A stretch of DNA of 64,000 bases from Bolinopsis microptera. Taxonomy: Eukaryota; Ctenophora; Tentaculata; Lobata; Bolinopsidae. Position 1 is the first letter of the stretch. Each line of letters opens with the position of its first letter. Both the position numbers and the translations under genes were made by a program. The DNA is taken from assembly GCF_026151205.1 (NCBI RefSeq), contig NC_087072.1:19560103-19624102 (forward strand), read 5' to 3'. Positions 57,081 through 64,000 of this stretch are shown here, in pieces. The notes below the pieces were generated by a model. It had not been told where the DNA came from. It was given only the letters and a program-made list of their open reading frames with translations, and ran no database searches.

Positions 57081-58140
57081 AAATAAGATAGTTTAAATTT
57101 CATATGACATCTTTGATAGGATAGATGTGTCTGTGTCTAATAGGAATAGTTATGTAAGTTATGCGCGCTAAGTATGTTAGCGCGCATAACAAGGCGCGCT
57201 AGCATTTTACTGCCATTCTATGTTTCACTGATTTCTGGGCCACAATACACATTATGTCCAATTTGATTCTAATTGTTGCTCCTAATCTGATAATTCTAAT
57301 GACAGTGACTGCTCCCTATTAACCAACCGACCAACATTTTCGGTCGAACCCTAAAATTACTAATACCAAATTTAAACCCCGCATATGTTCATTATATGCA
57401 GGCCTCTTGATTTATGTGCGTGTATAGTCTCCAAATCTGCTCTCTGCTCTCGGACTTTGTTCTTTTGAATGGAACTGTTTGTATACTTTAACAAATAGTG
57501 ATTTTAACTTAGAGATAAACTGCTATATTATTATATTTGTGTACCAATGTTCACCCAACTTAACGTCTCTCACTAACACCATCGCCCGGCAACCAATTTT
57601 AAATTAAAATTTATTAACGATCTGACAACAGACTGGCGATCAACGTTCCCCGTATAGTAGCTCAACGGAGGGGTAATCAGGGCAGGTGTTAATGAAAAAT
57701 GTACGTGTCCTTCCACAATCCCTTCTGTTGGGTCACACGTTATTGGGAGCTGAGATCGCTATCGTGTAACTAGAAGCAGTATATACAAAGTAACTTAGGT
57801 GATAGGTGATAGGCAATATGAAATTACACATCTTATTTTATCCCGTCACCCATGGACTTATCAATTAAGGGCTGATGGTGGTGTCATCGTTTGCGAATGC
57901 CGGCCCATCGAGGAAAATCTTTTTACTTTGTTTTTTAACCATTATAAAGTATGATTAGTCGGATATAATACTGAGTTCAAACAGTTCCCGAAACGAAAAA
58001 GCAAACATTTGATTTTTGTTTCGGCGACTCAATCGTCGATGGGCTGGCAAATATTTGTTGTCGAGTAGTGTTGAATACTCATATTAACATGATTATTGAT
58101 TTAATTTAGGAATTGTATATAAATATCTTTGACCAAGTTT
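57081..58140. other. Non-coding stretch with one palindrome
   Basis: No gene seen. A perfect 14-bp inverted repeat GTTATGCGCGCTAA (57158-57171), 5-nt loop, TTAGCGCGCATAAC (57177-57190) is present. Palindromic GCGCGC words recur from here to 60.7 kb. Confidence 0.5.
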
Positions 58141-58250
58141 AATTGTCAATGAGAATGCACCCCAGCACTCGGCGCGCGCGGCGGCTTTGACGTTAGCGGC
58201 TACAAGTTAGGCAGCTACAGAAAAAATGCCGCGCGCGTTCAGCGTACGGC

Positions 58251-58335
58251 TTACCTGGGGACCCCAGGCTATTATGTTCATTAACATAATAGAATAGAGA
58301 TTAGGCGGAATGACAGGCTGAGCGCGGCCCAGTAA
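58251..58335 (-). mobile_element. 85-bp MITE with exact 8-bp target duplication
   Basis: CGTACGGC at 58243-58250 and 58336-58343 flanks TTACCTGGGGACCCCAGG ... GCGCGGCCCAGTAA. The short inverted ends read TTAC(C)TGG. Same family as 8952-9031, 59259-59417 and 63194-63268. Confidence 0.85.
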
Positions 58336-59099
58336 CGTACGGCTTTTCGTTTTTGATTTTACAAATGGAAAAGCAACTTTTAATGATTATAAATGGAATT
58401 ATCGGATATTTATAATTCAATATGTATTGATTCTTCTGTGAAAATTAAAAATTGTATTTTATTTATGAAAGAGAATCCATTGGTAGCTAAAAGGAAAAAG
58501 GTTAATATCAAAGGTATTTAGTTGAATTTTTTAAAAGTTTGTAATTATATGTGATATGGTTTCAAACGTAAAGTGTTCATTTTCTATGAATTTCTTTTTG
58601 AGATGCCCATAGTAGAGGCATTATTTATAATGTTATGTTAAATACTCCGACAAACGGATTTAAGAAGCCAAAGGAGCCACTATTACTGCATTCATCATTC
58701 AACATCATTGTCTTTTATCAAGAATTGTCTTTTCTGAATAAGTTAATAGTTAATAGTTTGTAGGTTTACAACCTAACAGGACGCGCGCCGAGTTGGACTC
58801 CAATATATGGAACAGATATTTTACGAGTATCACCCGTTAATTAATAGTTAATAGTTAATAGTACTATGTTTACAGTATGTACTGAAGGGATATCCTAGGG
58901 ATTTTTTTGACATTTTAACAGGTACCTCTCCTCATTTAACCCTAAATCTAGTTTCCTATCATCCAGCTGAGTAGACCTTGTATCACGTTGCGACCCCCAC
59001 GGTCGTTTCACTATGTCCTGACGATACAGGGGGAGCCGCGCACTTCGTGCGCGGCGGGTCATACAACGTATGACAAAGTAGACCGAGGAGATTGCATTA

Positions 59100-59190
59100 A
59101 CCATTGTTAACGATCTGGCCCGGCGCGCGCTACTTCGAGAAGAATGCGGCGCGCGCTACTTCGAAGAAATTTAGACGAGTAACATCCGTC
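59100..59190. repeat. Dispersed GCGCGCGCTACTTCG repeat, copy 1
   Basis: CCATTGTTAACGATCTGGCC followed by CGGCGCGCGCTACTTCGA and GAAATTTAGACGAGTAACAT recurs at 60628-60745 with ~25 extra bases, and in shortened form at 59878-59945. Each copy contains two GGCGCGCGCTACTTCG words. Family unknown. Confidence 0.7.
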
Positions 59191-59258
59191 AAAGATTGCA
59201 TATAAGATCCAATGGATTCTTAGCTACTCCCTTGACTAGGTGATACTGCAGAGTTACT

Positions 59259-59417
59259 TTACCTGGGGACCTCAGGCTATCATGTTCATAAACATAGAGA
59301 TTCGGCGGAATGACGGGCTGAGCGTTACTGGGCCGCGCTCAGCCTGTCATTCCGCCGAATCTCTATTATGAACATAATATCCTGAGGTCCCCAGGTAAGC
59401 TGAGCGCGGACCAGTAA
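59259..59417. mobile_element. MITE interrupted by a second MITE of the same family
   Basis: The outer copy runs TTACCTGGGG (59259) to CCAGTAA (59417). Within it, 59325-59398 (TTACTGGGCC ... CCCAGGTAA) is a complete copy in the other orientation, flanked by GCTGAGCG on both sides (59317-59324 and 59399-59406). This fixes the family's ends and its 8-bp target duplication. Confidence 0.85.
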
Positions 59418-59689
59418 ACTGGTACCCAGTATAGTGCGCCGGCTTGATTGACGTTGAAGTTGCTCTAACCAGAGCCTTCTCGCTTGCAGTAGCGCGCGAC
59501 CGCCGAAGGCGGCATTCTACTTGTGAAACAAGCGCGTCACGCAGTACGCGTATACACATGGCTATGTGAAACGTTGAAGCGTGATCGGCTGCACCGAGCT
59601 TCGAAGGATTTTGTCATACGTTGTATGACCCGCCGCGCACGAAGTGCGCGGCTCCCCTGTACCGTGGGGGTCGCAACGTGATACAAAAA

Positions 59690-60627
59690 GGATTGACATC
59701 GTCAATTAAGATTGACGTGATGTCAATCCTTCGCACAGCTGATCGTAGCGGCGACCAATAATGCATTGCTACATGCTACAATTTAATCACGTTGATTGAC
59801 GTTAACGATTACATGGTACCCTACAGGCTAGAATGTTCCTAAACATATATTTATTAGAGATTCCGCGCATGACACATGACCATTGTTAATGGTTAATGCA
59901 TGGACTAGCCCGGCGCGTGCTACTTCGTAGCACTTGAAGTTGAGGTCCCCAGGTAATGTACCAGTGTACTTCCTTGATTGACGATGTCAACCCATCGAGA
60001 TCGTTGCTTTACGATTCGACTATTCGATGCGAAGCAAGTTAATGCTAGTTTGCGTGGCGCGTCGAAGCAGCGAAGTCCTCCAATGTACTTCCATACTTTT
60101 ATTTGGAAGGCGTTGCGTTGTATATAATAATAATGTCATGGTTGTTTTGCTTTGAAGTTCGCTCTAATATCCAGAGCCTTTGCGCTTGCAGTGGCGCCCG
60201 CCCGCAGTGGCGCGAAAGCACATGGTTAGGTGAACTTCGAAGACCAGATTCGGAGCTGGAACTGTTGCCTAGCAGAAAAATATAAAACGGGTGATACTTG
60301 TGTAACATATTACGTATAATCAGCCGGGCGCCGGGGGTTTCCAAATGACTAGGGAGCGTTCACATATATGACGTCAGCAAGATTTTGGCCAATTTTACCC
60401 CCTCCACAATGACGTCAGCATTTGCGAGACCCCCTTACTTAATACATACCCCTCCCGTCAGCCAGCGACTGCGAGGGGTACTAATTCGCTCGCCCAAAAA
60501 TTTCACGTGACTTCGATTTTTATGGTTTTGCAGCCGTACAAAACGGTTTTACATAAATCCTAATCCTAACCATATAGAGCCCTAAACAATCGAATTCATG
60601 TTTTACTACTACTAGCCTGTCACCTGA
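59690..60627. other. Repeat-rich non-coding stretch
   Basis: Holds the shortened dispersed repeat at 59878-59945, an AACATATTACGTATAATCAG terminus-like piece near 60305, and a GGGAGCGTTCACATATATGA terminus near 60353. No gene seen. Confidence 0.45.
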
Positions 60628-60745
60628 CCATTGTTAATGATCTGGCCCGGCGCGCGCTACTTCGTAGCTCTTGCCATTTCGAGAAGAAAGCGGCGCGCGC
60701 TACTTCGAAGAAATTTAGACGAGTAACATCCGTCAAGCCTGTCAC
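60628..60745. repeat. Dispersed GCGCGCGCTACTTCG repeat, copy 2
   Basis: Same unit as 59100-59190, ending GAAATTTAGACGAGTAACAT and CCGTCAAG. It has the extra TAGCTCTTGCCATTTCG segment that the first copy lacks. Confidence 0.7.
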
Positions 60746-61059
60746 GTGACCAAAACGGTTTTTTGTCCATAACTCTCGAGGGCCGGAAGCATTTTTACCC
60801 TACGTCATCGGGGGTGATTCGGAATCAGCGTCCAAAAATGCACCGATTCATCTCAATTTCATACTCAAAGGGCCTTTTCACAAGAATTTTCATTAAATTT
60901 GGGCGAGCGATTTAGTAGGAGCGGTCTGTGCAGGCAGGGACAATTTAAGTGTGTGCGTCTGAGTTAAACTTAAACAGATGGTCAATGGTCAACAGAGTTT
61001 AGTTCACCAAAGTACTAATATTACTATTAGGGATATTATATATTACGACTTACTCGACT

Positions 61060-62900
61060 CGACTTAGGGCGGCTTCAGCGTCCGAACAGAAATAGTCTTC
61101 TTCCAAATCTGTCTATCCAGCATGAGTTTGTTAATCCCTTTGCTGTCGTCAAGCCCCGTGTCCTTCCGAAGGATGTCAATGTATGTGAGATGTGGTCTTC
61201 CCCTTCGACGATGTCCTTGAAGGGGTTCCTAGAAGAGAAGTTGATGACTCAATAGTTCTTCATGTCTGGCTAAATGACCTGCGAGTCTCATCCTCCGTGC
61301 AGCTATCTTATCAGATGCTCTGATGAGGTGTCCATACACCTTGTCCATACACCTTATAGTCTATGTAATACTAATAAGCGCCATGAGCTGGCACAGAATT
61401 TTTTGTCTCTGATTTTGATAAATTTGGTACCAAAAGTTGCCTCTAAGTGTGAATAATGAAAATTCACCGTGTAGCACGATAACGTCGAGCTGTATGTGGG
61501 CCTTTTGTGCATCGCAAGAGTGTACAAAGGACGAAAAATGGGTAATTTATTGCTTAAAATGCCTATAACTCCTATCATATTGAATATTTTGAAATAATTC
61601 ATATTGGCTAGTTAGAGGCGGTCCGTGTAGGCCTTACACTGTGCTTTCAGCAATACTCATACGTATATCCGTAGCTGTGGTTGCAATGCGCCTAGTCTAC
61701 TGGAATGATTCTTCGGAATTTCGCTGGATTGCACAACTTTCGTCTTAGTAGATTCCAAACACAAGGAAATTTTCCTTTTGGTTGGTAATATACTCAATGA
61801 TGGGAGTACAGTGTATTGGCTATGCCCCGCATACTAATTTAGCTCTATCTAGTCCCCTGCTACACGGCATGTAAACAGGGATTGGCAAGTTAGAGGTGGT
61901 CCGTGTAGGCCTTACACTGTGCTTTCAGCAATACTCATACAGGATCGTAATGAACTTAGTCGGACGCAACTTTTAGTACCAAAATTATAATATTTGAAGA
62001 ACAAAAATTTTCAAAAATTTGTTCAAAATTTCACACAACATACAAGGGGGGAACCCTTGTTTTCAGATAAAAAATTTTTGAAAATAATTTCCTTTAAATC
62101 TTAAAATATTAGTACTAAAAGTTTCGTCTCGATAAGCTGATTACGATGCCATAATATTTATGTGATAATAACTGAAAATGTGAAAGTTATAGGCCAAAAA
62201 CTAAAAATTTGCGCGAAAAAAGCACGCGCGGCGAACAAGCGCCATGTAGCATTTTTAGCGAAAATTGCTACACGGTGGATTTATTTTATTCACATTTTTA
62301 GACAACTTTTGGTACCAAATTTATCGAAATCGGAGAAAAAAAGTTCTGTGCTCGCGCTTGGCGCTTATTACACTGACTATTATATATATATTTTTTATAG
62401 TCTGCCGCTCTTTCCAGTCAATGTTCAGTGCCATCCTCAGCATTCTCGTATAACATCCATCAATACGTTTTGCGAGGGTCTGGCTGACAGTCCATGTTTC
62501 AGAGCCATATAGAAGGATGGACTCGACTGTAGCCAGGAACAGTCGTATCTTGAGATCGCTACGCATATATATCCGACTTCCATACAAGCTTCATCTGGTG
62601 ACACGCTCCCCATGCCTTAGCTTTCCTCACTTCGAAGTCCTTCTCCGAACTCTTCATTCTACTACCCAAATATACGAAGTCATCGACTTTCTCAATGTTC
62701 TTCCCACTCCCAGCAACCAGAGTCGGGTTATCATCATCTCTTATGTTGATTCCCATGTACTTAGTTTTCCCTCGTTGAGGTGGAGTCCAACTGAGTTGGC
62801 CGCCAGTTCCAGACTCCTGAGGAAATCTTGTGCCTCCGCAACACTATCTGTTATAAGAGCAAGGTCGTCAGCAAAGTCCGCATCAGTGACCTTGATGAAC
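61060..62900 (-). pseudogene. LINE reverse transcriptase 3' half, split by a 1.03-kb insertion
   Basis: Minus-strand reading from 62900: TDADFADDLALITD (catalytic FADD), GKTKYMGINI, VDDFVYLGSRMKSSEKD, KIRLFLATVESILLYGSETW and RIDGCYTRMLRMALNIDWKE to about 62404. After the insertion it resumes with VYGHLIRASDKIAARRMRLA, then LLF, a stop (TAG), EPLQGHRRRGRPHLTYIDIL and IWKKTISVRTLKPP near 61070. This is the typical C-terminus of RTE/CR1-group endonuclease-reverse transcriptases. The nonsense codon and the missing 5' half make it inactive. GACTC repeats near 61045-61065 may be its tail. Confidence 0.85.
61363..62394. mobile_element. 1.03-kb element with long inverted repeats and 9-bp target duplication
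   Basis: TTATAGTCT at 61354-61362 and 62395-62403 flanks the element. Arms of about 100-130 bp near each end are inverted repeats (shared TAATAAGCGCC, GATAAATTTGGTACCAAAAG and CACCGTGTAGCA). A 9-bp duplication with long inverted repeats is typical of Mutator-like MITEs. Inside, a ~55-bp unit (GGTCCGTGTAGGCCTTACAC) occurs at 61620 and 61898. It interrupts the LINE; without it the LINE frame is continuous. Confidence 0.8.
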
Positions 62901-63145
62901 TTTATTAGCGACGGTTTTATTGCTAATATTAATCAAATTGATTCGAAACAAAAATTGTTGCCAAAATGCACGTATTTTTGCTGACGTCAGCAATGACAAA
63001 TGAGCAAAGCTCAGACCCCCCTAGCTCCCCGGCCCTCGGTCAGCATTTTCAAACCCCCTCCCCCTCGGCTGCTGACGTCATATGTTAACGCCATGTGGCT
63101 ATGTGTAAAACTGATTATGGAGGGGGAAGGTGGAGGGGTGAAAAA

Positions 63146-63176
63146 TTGATTACGTAATATGTGAACGACCCCTAAG
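63146..63176 (-). repeat. Shared transposon terminus (inverted)
   Basis: GATTACGTAATATGTGAACG followed by ACCCCTAAG is preceded by a G-rich run. Same terminus as at 53405-53433 and, in the other direction, 7053 and 31011. Confidence 0.55.
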
Positions 63177-63193
63177 TAGCGCACACTGGGTCC

Positions 63194-63268
63194 TTACTGG
63201 GCCGCGCTCAGCCTGTCATTCCGCCGAATCTCTATTGTTTCTCTATGTTTATGAACATAATAGCCTAA
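63194..63268 (+). mobile_element. MITE copy with altered right end
   Basis: TTACTGGGCCGCGCTCAGCC and the shared CATTCCGCCGAATCTCTATT core are intact. The right end after ATAGCCT lacks the GGTCCCCAGGTAA part. Same family as 58251-58335. Confidence 0.75.
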
Positions 63269-64000
63269 ACTGGTCCTTGGCAGATTGGCGTCGTGGGACA
63301 ATGTTGCATGTTGAGCACGACGGTCACGCAGCAGCTAGGCAGCTGCAGGATGACGAATATAGAAGCCTAGACGGGGATAATAATTATATTACAAAACAAT
63401 GAAAACACCCGAATAACTGTTCGCTTGATAGTTGTTTAATATTTACAATTGACACAAGTCTTACTAAGTAGATTCACAAAGCAACAATTAAACGAACTTT
63501 CTAGCATGAGTCATGGAGAGATGGGAACAATTCTGGATGTTAAAACCAAGGTGTTACTGTTAAGGAGCTCTATTATGAGTCACAGAGAGAATCAAAGTGT
63601 GATTTTAAGTTTAAAATTCAAGTCGGCAATATATTTACTTGAGTATATGCATGATCTGAAAATGGAGTAATGCCAGTACATGGTGATAATTACAAATGCT
63701 ATGAGTGAGTCAATAATTAGGGAGTAACTGATATCAGATATTAGCATCATTACAAAATAGAGTAGACATTAACGCTACCAAAATAACACTATAAATGATA
63801 AACGTTAAATTCAAATAAATCTATTTAATAAAGGGTTACTTTGTCGCATTTTTTGAGGTATTTTGATCATCCACGAACATGACAAATCTCACTCTTAGAG
63901 CCAATCAATTATTACAATTTGTCATCAACCATTAATATTCATCGCATCCCCTTATATCAGACGTTTTACAGTCATTAGTGGACGACGGAATCGAAATTCA
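63269..64000. other. Right edge, non-coding
   Basis: A 73-codon open frame at 63449-63670 matches no family I know and has no splice context. No repeat end or exon recognised. Confidence 0.35.

Larger units (their letters stand above)
58980..59685. repeat. Inverted repeat island around nested MITEs
   Basis: 58980-59076 (TATCACGTTGCGACCCCCAC ... GTCATACAACGTATGACAAA) is an inverted partner of 59610-59685, each about 75-95 bp. GC-rich hairpins (GCCGCGCACTTCGTGCGCGGC) lie inside each arm. Between them lie the two nested MITE copies and GCGCGCGCTACTTCGA repeats. Confidence 0.75.

Noticed and set aside
60352-63090. A single 2.7-kb transposon bounded by GCGTTCACATATATGACGTC-like ends
   Set aside because: The two ends are only loosely similar and the interval contains an independent LINE and a MULE-like element, so pairing them is not supported.

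Overview
This window looks like invertebrate animal (metazoan) nuclear DNA. The host genes are split by short GT-AG introns, the background is AT-rich, and most of the sequence is repeats. I cannot name the species. Five conserved housekeeping genes can be reconstructed exon by exon, plus one unrecognised secreted-protein gene. No bacterial operon structure, CRISPR array or rRNA gene is visible. One stretch (about 44.4-47.5 kb) looks like poor-quality sequence rather than biology.

Layout. 0.5-1.2 kb: first two exons of a DNase II-like nuclease (minus). 2.05-3.4 kb: C-terminal exons of a UBE2W-like ubiquitin-conjugating enzyme (plus); a 45-bp minisatellite has amplified its 3' splice site together with the first codons of the exon. 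5.2-9.8 kb: a complete four-exon RAB24-like GTPase (minus). One of its introns holds a dead Penelope-like element. Another holds a three-exon secreted cysteine-rich gene on the opposite strand (7.8-9.4 kb), whose last 3' splice site lies in a MITE end. 10.9-22.4 kb: a satellite array of ~366-bp monomers, each an old dimer of ~192 and ~174 bp. It is interrupted by a 1.96-kb insertion with a 12-bp target duplication and by a tRNA-derived SINE. 23.6-26.7 kb: a complete eight-exon mitochondrial malonyl-CoA:ACP transacylase (minus). 28-29 kb: a 711-bp TTAA foldback element and a small promoter-like patch.

29.2-56.0 kb: a cytochrome b5 gene (minus). Exons 1-4 lie at 54.5-56.0 kb. Two exons at 29.2-30.3 kb that encode a tail anchor have matching splice phase, so the gene may span 27 kb with a 24-kb intron. 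That interval is full of mobile DNA: LINE fragments; a long decayed LINE whose ORF1 carries AlkB-like and SGNH-esterase domains; a 2-kb TTAA element; a LINE reverse-transcriptase fragment; and an apparently young Penelope-like element with an uninterrupted 919-codon ORF, a 16-bp target duplication, inverted termini and hammerhead-ribozyme-like motifs. 56-64 kb: no host gene; nested MITEs (one with two independent 8-bp target duplications), foldbacks, GC-rich dispersed repeats and an RTE/CR1-like LINE tail split by a 1.03-kb element whose removal restores the LINE frame.

The host genes have unrelated cell functions (lysosomal DNA digestion, N-terminal ubiquitination, autophagy-linked trafficking, mitochondrial fatty-acid synthesis, electron transfer). 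They share a chromosome region, not a pathway. The main interest is how repeats have remodelled gene structure here: a splice-site minisatellite, MITE-derived splice sites, gene-in-intron nesting, and ribozyme-bearing retroelements.
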